Shown: positions 23,519 to 34,769, counted from the first letter of the stretch. The stretch: 64,000 nt of DNA from Babylonia areolata (GCF_041734735.1 NC_134889.1:417001-481000), one strand, 5' to 3'. The notes: generated by a model from the sequence alone, not told the origin. Made by a program: numbers and translations.

Positions 23519-23860
23519 ATGTTGCGCTCATCATCGTTGTCGTCATTATCAGTATCATCATCGTTGTCGTCGTCATTATCATTATCATCATCGTTGTCGT
23601 CGTCATTATCAGTATCATCATCGTTGTCGTCATTATCAGTATCATCATCGTTTTCGTCATTATCAGTATCATCATCGTTGTCGTCATTATCAGTATCATC
23701 ATCGTTGTCGTCGTCATTATCATTATCATCATCGTTGTCGTCGTCATTATCATTATCATCATCGTTGTCGTCATTATCAGTATCATCATCGTTGTCGTCG
23801 TCATTATCATTATCATCATCGTTGTCGTCGTCATTATCATTATCATCTTTGTGGTCGTTG
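23519..23860. repeat. 27/30 bp minisatellite
   Basis: Units of TTATCAGTATCATCATCGTT plus GTCGTC(GTC)A. Both unit lengths are multiples of three, which keeps Ile/Val and Met/Thr frames open on both strands. Confidence 0.95.
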
Positions 23861-24109
23861 TCAAGACAGACAGAGAAGAAGAAAACAGAAAGAACTCAGA
23901 ACTCAGAAATAGTTTACTGCAAGGCCACCGGCCTGTTTGCAAAGGAGGTACATACATACAATTGCGACACACAAAATACCGAAAATAAAGGGGGGAGGGA
24001 CCAATGTCATGGACACAACATTTCATAACTGAAAAAGCAGACAAAGATTATTGGCTCGTGACATTTACTTGAGTAACTTTAAGGTTTGTTGAAAAGTTAT
24101 ATAATCATG

Positions 24110-24603
24110 TCATTTCTTCTTCTCTCTTTTTTTAAGGCGTAATAAATAAACATTGCCACAGAGCGAGTCATAAGCCTGTTTTCATTTTGTAAAAGTAACG
24201 CTAAGTCTGTGTATTCATTTATGTTTCTGAACATTTTCACGAGTTATTTTTCCAGGATTAACTGATACATTGGACATACTAACAGAAAATGGCGTTCGAC
24301 TTCTTCAGCGTTGCAGAAAGGGCAGGAGTTTCATCTTACTGTGTATCTTTTGTGCAAATTTATATCACTTATGCCTAACCTGAATCAAGCAAAGACAGTA
24401 CGAAACTTAATAGTTATGTCTGAAATGTACTTTTCTGGTTGCAACAATGACTTAAAACAGCGATATGTGGAGTATCTATCACTTTCAAATAGTTTACTTG
24501 ACCAGTCTTGTTTATGACAGTCTATTATGCGTTGTTTAAAAACTTGTATGAATGCGTTTTCGTTTCCAACTCCTCCATTCAACCAAACACCTGAAAATAG
24601 ACA
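24110..24603 (-). mobile_element. LINE (non-LTR retrotransposon) 3' ORF remnant
   Basis: Read on the minus strand from about 24603, one frame gives GVWLNGGVGNENAFIQVFKQ, then DCHKQDW, FKSLLQPEKYISDI, FRLGISDINLHKRY, CPFCNAEEVERHFLLVCPMY and NRLMTRSVAMFIYYALKKRE, ending at TGA 24110-24112. This is the C-terminal region after the reverse transcriptase of LINE ORF2 proteins, with the typical CPFC...HFLL.CP.Y zinc-binding motif. The frame is kept throughout but contains three internal stops (TGA after RTVFA, TGA after RYTVR, TAA after LILEK), so this is a decayed 5'-truncated copy. Clade not assigned. Confidence 0.85.
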
Positions 24604-24916
24604 TAGAAAAAGACAGTGAGCCTGACAAAGTCAGAGACAGACAGAAAAAAAGTCAGAGAGACAGACAGAGAAACACACCTCAATAGCGTTTTCCATGACA
24701 GTGTAATACAGATCCCCCAGTCTAACTGCCCTCCCCTCCCTCCCTCTCCACTACCCCACCAAGTTGAAGTTGGAACAGCACTTCTTTCCTCCCGTTTTCC
24801 CCAGACCCATTGTGAAGCATTTACACAAGTACAACTTTCACTTTTAGAGACTTCCCACGAATTCTCTTTCCGGCTTAATCAAGGGCAGATTACTCTAATT
24901 TTTTCTACCCCCTCCA
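24604..24916. other. Unique sequence, no gene seen
   Basis: A purine-rich AGACAGACAGA tract near 24640-24672, then unremarkable sequence leading into a pyrimidine-rich minisatellite. Confidence 0.5.
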
Positions 24917-25738
24917 TCCTTCTCCACTACTCCACCACGTCTACCCCCTCCCTCTCCACTACCACACCACGTCTACCCCCTATATCCCTCTCCACTACCC
25001 CACCAAGTCTACCCCCTCTATCCCTCTCCACTACCCAAGTCTACCACCTCTGTCCCTCTCCACTACCCCACTAAGTCTACCCCCTCTATCCATCTCCACT
25101 ACCCAAGTCTACCCCCTCTATCCCTCTCCACTACCCCACCACGTCTACCCCCTCTATCCCTCTCCACTACCCCACCACGTCTACCCCCTCTATCCCTCTC
25201 CACTACCTCACCATGTCTACCCCCTCCATCCCTCTCCACTACCTCACCACGTCTACCCCCTCCCTCTCCACTACCCCACCACGTCTACCCCCTCTATCCC
25301 TCTCCACTACCCCACCATGTCTACCCCCTCTATCCCTCTCCACTACCCCACCATGTCTACCCCCTCTATCCCTCTCCACTACCTCACCATGTCTACCCCC
25401 TCCATCCCTCTCCACTACCTCACCACGTCTACCCCCTCCCTCTCCACTACCCCACCAAGTCTACCCCCTCCCTCTCCACTACCCCACCATGTCTACCCCT
25501 CCATCCCTTTCCACTACCCCACCAAGCCTACCCCCTCTATCCCTCTCCACTACCTCACCACGTCTACCCCTCCCTCTCCACTACCCCACCAAGTCTACCC
25601 CTCCCTCTCCACTACCCCACCATGTCTACCCCTCCATCCCTTTCCACTACCCCACCAAGCCTACCCCCTCTATCCCTCTCCACTACCCCACCACATCTAC
25701 CCCCTCTATCCCTCTCCACCACCCTAACACGTCTACCC
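24917..25738. repeat. Pyrimidine-rich minisatellite upstream of an exon
   Basis: Units of TCTACCCCCTCTATCCCTCT followed by CCACTACCCCACCA(C/A)G, with shorter variants. It ends directly before the duplicated 3' splice site of the calcium sensor gene, so its C/T-rich units extend the polypyrimidine character of that intron end. The Ser/Pro/Thr/Leu frames are artefacts. Confidence 0.95.
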
Positions 25739-25740
25739 AC

Positions 25741-25828
25741 TTCTTTCCTCACTGTTTCAGGAATTTCAGAACATCTACTAACAGTTCTTTTCTCACTGTT
25801 TCAGGAATTTCAGAACATCTACAAGCAG
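25741..25828 (+). repeat. 44 bp tandem duplication of a splice acceptor and exon start
   Basis: Copy 1 (25741-25784) and copy 2 (25785-25828) each contain a T/C tract, CACTGTTTCAG and GAATTTCAGAACATCTAC. Copy 2 is the functional one: it continues AAGCAGTTC in the conserved frame. In copy 1 the same frame reaches TAA right after EFQNIY. Copy 1 is therefore a decoy acceptor 44 bp upstream, and using it would introduce an early stop. Confidence 0.9.
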
Positions 25829-25894
25829 TTCTTTCCACACGGAAACCCGTCCAAATTCGCCGGTTACGTGTTCAACGCCTTTGACACCAACAAG
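25805..25894 (+). CDS. Calcium sensor exon A (30 codons)
   Basis: Acceptor CACTGTTTCAG precedes GAA at 25805 and donor AAG|GTGGGC follows 25894. Both boundaries are in phase 0. It encodes [20 protein letters not shown] followed by [10 protein letters not shown], the end of degenerate EF1 and entry to EF2. An identical acceptor and 18 exon bases lie 44 bp upstream. Confidence 0.95.
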
Positions 25895-25975
25895 GTGGGC
25901 ACTGGTCAGAGTGTGTGTGAGGGGGTGGGTGGGTGGGTGTGAACTGGGGTGGTATATGGGTTGTAGTGATGGTGG

Positions 25976-26020
<45 letters not shown>

Positions 26021-29000
26021 TTCACTCTGAAGGTCACGTGCTCTCTTACCGAAAGTCACGTGTTTTTCTCTAAAAGTCACATGTTTTCCTGCTGTGGTCC
26101 GTCATAGCAGTGACCTACCTCCACCTCCACACGCCGACCCACCACCACCACTACACCCTCACCACACCACCATTAGTGCTGTTCACAGTATTTCACAGTG
26201 ACATCTAGACACAGTTGTTCATCCATTGGCACACAACGTTACACTGCAGACAAGAACACATACAGGCAGGGTACATTTGATACAGTGTGTATGTACTGTG
26301 TGGACAGGATGGGTACATTTGATACAGTGTGTATGTACTGTGTGGACAGGATGGGTACATTTCATACAGTGTGCATAGACTGTGTGGACAGGATGGGTAC
26401 ATTTCGTACAGTGGGTATGCACTGTGCATGTGAAGACAGGATGGCTACATTTCATACAGTGTGTGTGTACTGTGTGGACAGGATGGGTACATTTCATACA
26501 GTGTGTATATACTGTGTGGACAGGATGGGTACATTTCATACAGTGGGTATGCACTGTGCATGTGTAGACAGGATGGGTACATTTGATACAGTGTGCATAG
26601 ACTGTGTGGACAGGATGGGTACATTTCATACAGTGTGCATAGACTGTGTGGACAGGATGGGTACATTTCGTACAGTGGGTATGCACTGTGCATGTGAAGA
26701 CAGGATGGCTACATTTCATACAGTGTGTGTGTACTGTGTGGACAGGATGGGTACATTTCATACAGTGTGTATATACTGTGTGGACAGGATGGGTACATTT
26801 CATACAGTGGGTATGCACTGTGCATGTGTAGACAGTATGGGTACATTTCATACAGTGTGCATAGACTGTGTGGACAGGATGGGTACATTTCGTACAGTGG
26901 GTATGCACTGTGCATGTGAAGACAGGATGGCTACATTTCATACAGTGTGTATGTACTGTGTGGACAGGATGGGTACATTTGATACAGTGTGCATGTACTG
27001 TGTGGACAGGATAGGTACATTTGATACAGTGTGCATGTACTGTGTGGACAGGATTGGTACATTTGATACAGCGTGTGTGTACTGTGTGGACAGGATGGGT
27101 ACATTTGATACAGTGTGCATGTACTGTGTGGACAGGATGGGTACATTTGATACAGTGTGCATGTACTGTGTGGACAGGATGGGTACATTTGATACAGCGT
27201 GTGTGGACAGGATGGGTACATTTGATACAGCGTGTGTGTACTGTGTGGACAGGATGGGTACATTTCATTCCGGGAGTTCATCCAGGCTCTCTCCATCACC
27301 TCTCGGGGAACGCTCGACGAAAAGCTGGACTGTAAGTAGACAGTGTACTGTGTTGTGTGTACCTGAATGTCTGTCACTGCTGACACACAGTGTACTGTGT
27401 TGTGTGTACCTGAATGTCTGTCACTGCTGACACACAGTGTACTGTGTTGTGTGTACCTGAATGTCTGTCACTGCTGACACACAGTGTACTGTGTTGTGTG
27501 TACCTGAATGTCTGTCACTGCTGACACACAGTGAAGACAAGTGCACTCAGTGAAGATGATTAATGTGTGTTTGTGAAGACAAGTGCACTCAATGAAGATG
27601 ATTGTGTGGTTGTGAAGACAAGTGCACTAAATGAAGATGATTAATGTGTGGTTGTGAAGACAAGTGCACTCAATGAAGATGATTAATGTGTGGTTGTGAA
27701 GACACATTGTAATGTATCACTATCACCATAACCATCACCATCATCATCACCATCATGACCCTGTGGTGTTACATCGCCATCATGACTTGTGTTACATCAT
27801 CATCACCATCATGACCTGTGGTGTTACATCATCATCACCATCATGACCCAGTGGTGTTACATCATCATCACCATCATGACCCTGTGGTGTTACCTCGCCA
27901 TCATGACTTGTGGTGTTACATCACCATCACCACCATGACCTGTGGTGTTACATCACCATCACCACCATGACCTGTGATGTTACATCACCATCACCACCAT
28001 GACCAGTGGTGTTACATCGCCATCACCACCATGACCAGTGGTGTTACATCACCATCACCACCATGACCTGTGATGTTACATCACCATCACCACCATGACC
28101 AGTGGTGTTACATCGCCATCACCACCATGACCAGTGGTGTTACATCGCCATCACCACCATGACCTGTGGTGTTACATCACCATCACCACCATGACCTGTG
28201 ATGTTACATCACCATCACCACCATGACCTGTGGTGTTACATCACCATCACCACCACCATGACCTGTGATGTTACATCACCATCACCACCATGACCAGTGG
28301 TGTTACATCGCCATCACCACCACCATGACCTGTGATGTTACATTACCATCACCACCATGACCAGTGGTGTTACATCGCCATCACCACCACCATGACCTGT
28401 GATGTTACATCACCATCACCACCATCACCAGTGGTGTTACATCGCCATCACCACCACCATGACCTGTGATGTTACATCACCATCACCACCATGACCAGTG
28501 GTGTTACATCGCCATCACCACCACCATGACCTGTGATGTTACATTACCATCACCACCATGACCTGTGGTGTTACATCTCCATCATCACCACCATGACCTG
28601 TGGTGTTACATCACCATCACCGCCATGACCTTTGGTGTTACATCACCATCACCACCACCATGACCTGTGGTGTTACATCACCATCACCACCATGACCTGT
28701 GATGTTACATCGCCATCACCACCACCATGACCTGTGATGTTACATCACCATCACCACCACCATGACCTGTGGTGTTACATCACCATCACCACCACCATGA
28801 CCTGTGATGTTACATCACCATCACCACCACCATGACCTGTGGTGTTACATCACCATCACCACCACCATGACCTTTGGTGTTACATCATCACCACCACCAT
28901 GACCTGTGGTGTTACATCACCATCACCACCACCATGACCTGTGGTGTTACATCACCATCACCACCACCATGACCAGTGGTGTTGCATCACCATCACCACC

Positions 29001-30328
29001 ATGACCAGTGGTGTTGCATCATCATCACCACCATGACCTGTGATGTTACATCACCATCACCACCATGACCAGTGGTGTTGCATCATCATCACCACCATGA
29101 CCTGTGATGTTACATCACCATCACCGCCATGACCAGTGGTGTTGCATCACCATCATCACCACCATGACCTGTGGTGTTACATCGCCATCACCACCACCAT
29201 GACCTGTGGTGTTACATCTCCATCATCACCACCATGACCTGTGGTGTTGCATCACCATCACCACCATGACCAGTGGTGTTGCATCACCATCACCACCATG
29301 ACCAGTGGTGTTGCATCACCATCATCACCATGTGATGTCACAGGGGCCTTCAGCCTGTACGACCTGGACAAGGATGGCTACATCACCAAGCAGGAGATGG
29401 TGGAGATTGTGGACGCCATCTACAGCATGGTGGGCAACCTGATGGACCTGCCCCAGGACGAGGACACGCCGGACAAACGGGTCACCAAGATCTTCAGGCA
29501 GATGGACCTGGTCAGGGGTTGGATGGGGTGTGGGGGGGTAGGGGATGGAGCGAAAATATGAAAATAGCACTGCAACAGAATTCCTCAATTAACAGCGGCT
29601 CAGATTTCAAGAGCTATGTCTCAGATCTAATCAAGCCTATGCTGATTAGTTAAGTGTTCAGTTTGTACATTTTTGTTTTGGTAGAAGATTTTTTTTTCCA
29701 AACATTGCAGAAAAATCATACCTGTGTCAGCAGCATTATTTTGATGGAGCTTACAACTGCATCCATGATGATGATGATTATGATTGTGAATGGAAGGAGG
29801 GGGAGGTGCATGGTGGTAGTGGTTATGATGATGTTGGTAATTGAGATGGCGAGGAGGAAGATATTTTATATCTGGTTAATGACAACAATAAATGATATTG
29901 TTAATGACAGTCATGCTGATAACCATGACATGATGAATAACAATGATGACACAGATGACAACAACGATGGTAACTGTTGTTTTCAGAACAACAACAAGTT
30001 GACATCAATCAAGCTGATGACACGATGATGTGAATGATAACAGTGATGGTAACTGTTGTTTTCAGAACATTGACAACAAGTTGACATCAATAAAGCTGAT
30101 AACGATGATGTGAATGATAACAGTGATGGTAACTGTTGTTTTCAGAACAATGACAACAAGTTGACATCAGTCAAGCTGATAACAATGATGTGAATGATAA
30201 CAGCGATGGTGACTTGTTTTCAGAACAATGACAACCAGCTGACGAAGGAGGAGTTTCGAGAGGGATCCAAGTCTGACCCCTGGATTGTTCAGGCTCTCAC
30301 CATGGACATCCCTCAGAGTTTACAATGA
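25805..30328 (+). CDS. Neuronal calcium sensor (frequenin/NCS-1-like), partial, 4 exons
   Basis: Joined exons 25805-25894, 27253-27331, 29344-29510 and 30224-30328 give 146 residues plus a stop, the C-terminal three quarters of a neuronal calcium sensor (family length about 190). Splice phases agree at every junction. It is a Ca2+-binding EF-hand protein. In this family such proteins act at membranes and synapses and regulate ion channels, PI4-kinase and exocytosis (established knowledge). EF2 ([12 protein letters not shown]), EF3 ([12 protein letters not shown]) and EF4 ([12 protein letters not shown]) keep the loop ligand residues. Family signatures are [31 protein letters not shown] and FREGSKSDP. 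The first exon(s), with the myristoylation site and degenerate EF1, were not found in the window and may lie upstream. The unusual C-terminus (TMDIPQSLQ) lies partly in a minisatellite. Closest by eye to frequenin/NCS-1, but divergent enough to be a paralogue. Confidence 0.95.
25977..26018. repeat. (CA)n microsatellite in intron A-B
   Basis: A pure CA run. The rest of 25895-26251 is intron sequence without other features. Confidence 0.95.
26252..27266 (+). repeat. 42 bp minisatellite carrying a splice acceptor and EF-loop codons
   Basis: About 24 units of GTGTGGACAGGATGGGTACA followed by TTTGATACAGTGTGTATGTA and CT. Some units are 48 bp, with GCATGTGAAGACAG in the joint. The final unit runs without a break into exon B at 27253: its GGACAG is the acceptor and its GATGGGTACATTTCA is the first five codons (DGYIS). 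All units therefore carry an acceptor-like AG plus near-copies of the exon start. Unit lengths are multiples of three, which explains open frames of 410 (+) and 349 (-) residues; these are not separate genes. Confidence 0.95.
27253..27331 (+). CDS. Calcium sensor exon B (26 codons + 1 base)
   Basis: Acceptor GGACAG lies inside the last unit of the 42 bp minisatellite and donor GACT|GTAAGT follows 27331. It encodes [20 protein letters not shown] followed by LDEKLD and the first base of a Trp codon. The polypyrimidine tract before the acceptor is weak (TGTGTGTACTGTGTGG), because the array has replaced the intron end. Confidence 0.95.
27340..27530. repeat. 47 bp tandem repeat, 4 copies
   Basis: Units of CAGTGTACTGTGTTGTGTGT plus ACCTGAATGTCTGTCACTGC and TGACACA, starting a few bases after the exon B donor. 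Confidence 0.95.
27531..27705. repeat. ~43 bp tandem repeat, 4 copies
   Basis: Units of GAAGACAAGTGCACTCAATG followed by AAGATGATTAATGTGTGGTTGT. It lies directly between two other arrays, so almost the whole intron is tandem repeat. Confidence 0.93.
27720..29335. repeat. ~33 bp minisatellite filling intron B-C
   Basis: About 1.6 kb of CCATGACCTGTGGTGTTACA followed by TCACCATCACCA(CCA). It ends at the acceptor of exon C, where TGTGATGTCACAG resembles the unit segment TGTGATGTTACATC. Units carry ACAT where the true acceptor has ACAG, so the copies are not AG acceptors at that point. Confidence 0.95.
29344..29510 (+). CDS. Calcium sensor exon C (55 codons)
   Basis: Acceptor GATGTCACAG at 29334-29343 and donor CCTG|GTCAGG after 29510. 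The first two bases complete the Trp codon. It encodes [40 protein letters not shown] and [15 protein letters not shown], covering EF3 and the linker into EF4. This is the best-conserved exon of the gene. Confidence 0.96.
29960..30245 (+). repeat. ~79 bp repeats copying the last splice acceptor
   Basis: Three decoy segments with GTTGTTTTCAG followed by AACA(A/T)TGACAACAAGTTGA or a close variant begin their exon-like part at 29987, 30066 and 30146. The true exon D begins at 30224, giving spacings of 79, 80 and 78 bp. The decoys keep the sense NNDNKLT of the EF4 loop before running into intron-like sequence with stops. The remainder of the intron (29511-29959) is AT-rich with GAT-repeat tracts and no other feature. 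Confidence 0.92.
30224..30328 (+). CDS. Calcium sensor exon D with stop codon
   Basis: Acceptor TTGTTTTCAG, then 34 codons [20 protein letters not shown] and [14 protein letters not shown], stop TGA at 30326-30328. EF4 is complete (D-x-N-x-D-x-Q...E across the C-D junction). The last seven codons and the stop coincide with the first unit of the following 36 bp minisatellite. Confidence 0.95.
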   Translation, partial: NNDNQLTKEEFREGSKSDPWIVQALTMDIPQSLQ

Positions 30329-31620
30329 CCTCTTTACATAGACATCCCTCAGAGTTTACAATGACCTCTTTATATAGACATCCCTCAGAGTTTACAATGA
30401 CCTCTTTACATAGACATCCCTCAGAGTTTACAATGACCTCTTTACATAGACATCCCTCAGTTTACAATGACCTCTTTACATAGACATCCCTTAGAGTTTA
30501 CAATGACCTCTTTACATAGACATCCCTCAGAGTTTACAATGACCTCTTTACATAGACATCCCTTAGAGTTTACAATGACCTCTTTACATAGACATCCCTC
30601 AGAGTTTACAATGACCTCTTTACATAGACATCCCTCAGAGTTTACAATGACCTCTTTACAAAGACATCATGGACATCCCTTAGAGTTTACAATGACCTCT
30701 TTACATAGACATCCCTTAGAGTTTACAATGACCTCTTTACATAGACATCCCTCAGAGTTTACAGTGACCTCTTTACATAGACATCCCTTAGAGTTTACAA
30801 TGACCTCTTTACATAGACATCCCTCAGAGTTTACAATGACCTCTTTACATAGACATCCCTCATGACCTCTTTACATAGACATCCCTTAGAGTTTACAATG
30901 ACCTCTTTACATAGACATCCCTAGAGTTTACAATGACCTCTTTACATAGACATCCCTCAGAGTTTACAATGACCTCTTTACATAGACATCCCTCATGACC
31001 TCTTTACATAGACATCCCTTAGAGTTTACAATGACCTCTTTACATAGACATCCCTGAGTTTACAATGACCTCTTTACATAGACATCTCTCAGAGTTTACA
31101 ATGACCTGTTTACATAGACATCCCTCAGAGTTTACAATGACCTCTTTACATAGACATCTCTCAGAGTTTACAATGACCTGTTTACATAGACATCCCTCAG
31201 AGTTTACAATGACCTCTTTACATAGACATCCCTCAGAGTTTACAATGACCTATTTACATAGACATCATGGACATCCCTTAGAGTTTACAGTGACCTCTTT
31301 ACATAGACATCCCTCAGAGTTTGCAATGACCTCTTTACATAGACATCATGGACGTCCCTCAGAGTTTGCAATGACCTCTTTACATAGACATCCCTCAGAG
31401 TTTACAATGACCTCTTTACCTAGACATCATGGACGTCCCTCAGAGTTTACAGTGACCTCTATACATAGACATCCCTCAGAGTTTACAGTTACCTTTTTAC
31501 ATTGACATCATGGACAACCCTCAGAGTTTACAGTGACCTCTTTACATTGACACCATGGACATCCCTAAGAGTTTACAGTGACCTCTTTACATAGACATCA
31601 TGGACACCCCTCAAACCTCT
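30305..31620 (+). repeat. 36 bp minisatellite beginning inside the coding end
   Basis: About 35 units of GACATCCCTCAGAGTTTACA followed by ATGACCTCTTTACATA. Unit 1 starts at 30305 and codes DIPQSLQ-stop; the later units lie in the presumed 3' UTR. Insertions reading AGACATCATG occur in some units. Met/Thr/His frames of 132 and 146 residues in another frame are artefacts. Confidence 0.96.
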
Positions 31621-31639
31621 TGACATAGACATAATATCC

Positions 31640-34160
31640 ACCAATCTCCACACACACTACCACACTGTCACTATCTCCACACACAATACCACACTGTCAC
31701 TATCTCCACCTATAATACCACACTGTCACTATCTCCACACACAACACCACACTGTCCCTATGTCCACCTATAATACCACACTGTCACTATCTCCACACAC
31801 CATACCACACTGTCGCTATCTCCACACACAACACCACACTGTCCCTATGTCCACCTATAATACCACACTGTCACTATCTCCACACACCATACCACACTGT
31901 CACTATCTCCACACACAACACCACACTGTCCCTATCTCCACACACACCACACTGTCACTATCTCCACCTATAATACCACACTGTCACTATCTCCACCTAT
32001 AATACCACACTGTCGCTATCTCCACACACAATACCACACTGTCACTATCTCCACACACAACACCACACTGTCACTATCTCCACCTATAACACCACACTGT
32101 CGCTATCTCCACACACAACACCACACTGTCGCTATCTCCACACACAACACCACACTGTCACTATCTCCACACACAACACCACACTGTCGCTATCTCCACA
32201 CACACCACACTGTCACTATCTCCACACACAATACCACACTGTCACTATCTCCACCTATAATACCACACTGTCACTATCTCCACACACAACACCACACTGT
32301 CACTATCTCCACCTATAATACCACACTGTCACTATCTCCACACACAACACCACACTGTCACTATCTCCACACACAACACCACACTGTCACTATCTCCACA
32401 CACACCACACTGTCACTATCTCCACCTATAATACCACACTGTCACTATCTCCACACACAATACCACACTGTCCCTATCTCCACACACAATACCACACTGT
32501 CACTATCTCCACCTATAATACCACACTGTCACTATCTCCACACACAACACCACACTGTCACTATCTCCACACACAACACCACACTGTCACTATCTCCACC
32601 TATAATACCACACTGTCACTATCTCCACCTATAATACCACACTGTCACTATCTCCACACACAATACCACACTGTCACTTTCTCCACACACAATACCACAC
32701 TGTCACTATCTCCACACACAATACCACACTGTCACTATCTCCACACACAACACCACACTGTCGCTATCTCCACACACACCACACTGTCACTATCTCCACC
32801 TATAATACCACACTGTCACTATCTCCACACACAATACCACACTGTCACTATCTCCACCTATAATACCACACTGTCACTATCTCCACACACAACACCACAC
32901 TGTCACTATCTCCACCTATAATACCACACTGTCACTATCTCCACACACAACACCACACTGTCACTATCTCCACACACAATACCACACTGTCACTATCTCC
33001 ACACACAATACCACACTGTCACTATCTCCACACACAACACCACACTGTCACTATCTCCACACACACCACACTGTCACTATCTCCACCTATAATACAACAC
33101 TGTCACTATCTCCACACACAACACCACACTGTCACTATCTCCACACACAACACCACACTGTCACTATCTCCACACACACCACACTGTCACTATCTCCACC
33201 TATAATACCACACTGTCCCTATCTCCACACACAATACCACACTGTCACTATCTCCACACACAATACCACACTGTCACTATCTCCACCTATAATACCACAC
33301 TGTCACTATCTCCACACACAATACCACACTGTCCCTATCTCCACACACAATACCACACTGTCACTATCTCCACCTATAATACCACACTGTCACTATCTCC
33401 ACACACACCACACTGTCACTATCTCCACACACAACACCACACTGTCACTATCTCCACACACAACACCACACTGTCACTATCTCCACCTATAATACCACAC
33501 TGTCACTATCTCCACCTATAATACCACACTGTCACTATCTCCACACACAACACCACACTGTCACTATCTCCACCTATAACACCACACTGTCACTATCTCC
33601 ACACACAATACCACACTGTCACTATCTCCACCTATAATACCACACTGTCACTATCTCCACACACAACACCACACTGTCACTATCTCCACACACAACACCA
33701 CACTGTCCCTATCTCCACCTATAATACCACACTGTCACTATCTCCACCTATAATACCACACTGTCACTATCTCCACCTATAATACCACACTGTCACTATC
33801 TCCACACACAACACCACACTGTCACTATCTCCACACACAACACCACACTGTCCCTATCTCCACCTATAATACCACACTGTCACTATCTCCACACATAATA
33901 CCACACTGTCACTATCTCCACACACGATACCAGATTGTCACTATCTCCACCTATAATACCACACTGTCACTATCTCCACACATAATACCACACTGTCACT
34001 ATCTCCACACACGATACCAGATTGTCACTATCTTCACCTATAATACTAGACTGTCACTATCTCCAGCATTAATATTTTGTCACTATCTCCATCTATAATA
34101 GCACACTGTCACTATCTCCACCTGTAATAGCACACTGTCACTATCTCCACTTATTATACC
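31640..34160. repeat. 29 bp minisatellite
   Basis: About 2.5 kb of CACACTGTCACTATCTCCAC plus ACACAACAC, ACACAATAC or CTATAATAC. The three ending types are mixed through the array. Units diverge strongly after about 34020. Confidence 0.97.
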
Positions 34161-34769
34161 AGACTATCACCATCTTCCCCTATTATACCAGACTGCCACT
34201 GTCTCAATCTACACTAGCAGACTGTCGTTCTCTCCAAAGGACCCAGATTATAGTTGTTTCAAAGTCTTGATAAAGATGGTCATTGTTTGACGACAGGACC
34301 TCACACTAACAGAGTTGTCGTCAAAACTGAATCATTGTTTTATCAGTGTGTGTCTCCACATCTGAATGGGACCTGATTCTGTTAAAAACTGAAAGGATGG
34401 TACAATTAATGCAATGCTGCCATCAAAGTTCTTAGTCCTGTTTGTGGAATTCATTGTTATCATTCCTCAACTATCGTGAATATTGTTTTCTCTTTCTTAT
34501 TTCTGTGACTTTTTCGAAAGTATTGGTGATTGTTTTCATTTTCTCAACCTGTCCTTGTGTGGTGAAGTTGTGGAAACAATCAAGATATCTGGTTGTGCGA
34601 CACAATTTGTATGTGTTGGAATATTCATGCCTGCAGCTATCTACTGTGTGATGACTGTGTCCAAACATTTGTTTCTCACAAAGTGAAAGGATGTCCTACT
34701 TTGTAATGTTTTTGTCTTCAGTGGGGGTTTTTCCAGTGTTTTCTATGTCTCTGTCAATATGTTTGTTTC
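34161..34769. other. Unique sequence, no gene seen
   Basis: AT-rich sequence with short frames only. It may belong to the 3' region of the calcium sensor gene. Confidence 0.45.

Noticed and set aside
26198-27430. 410-residue (+) and 349-residue (-) Cys-rich frames
   Set aside because: These are out-of-frame readings of the 42 bp array. The true coding frame is the DGYIS frame entering exon B.
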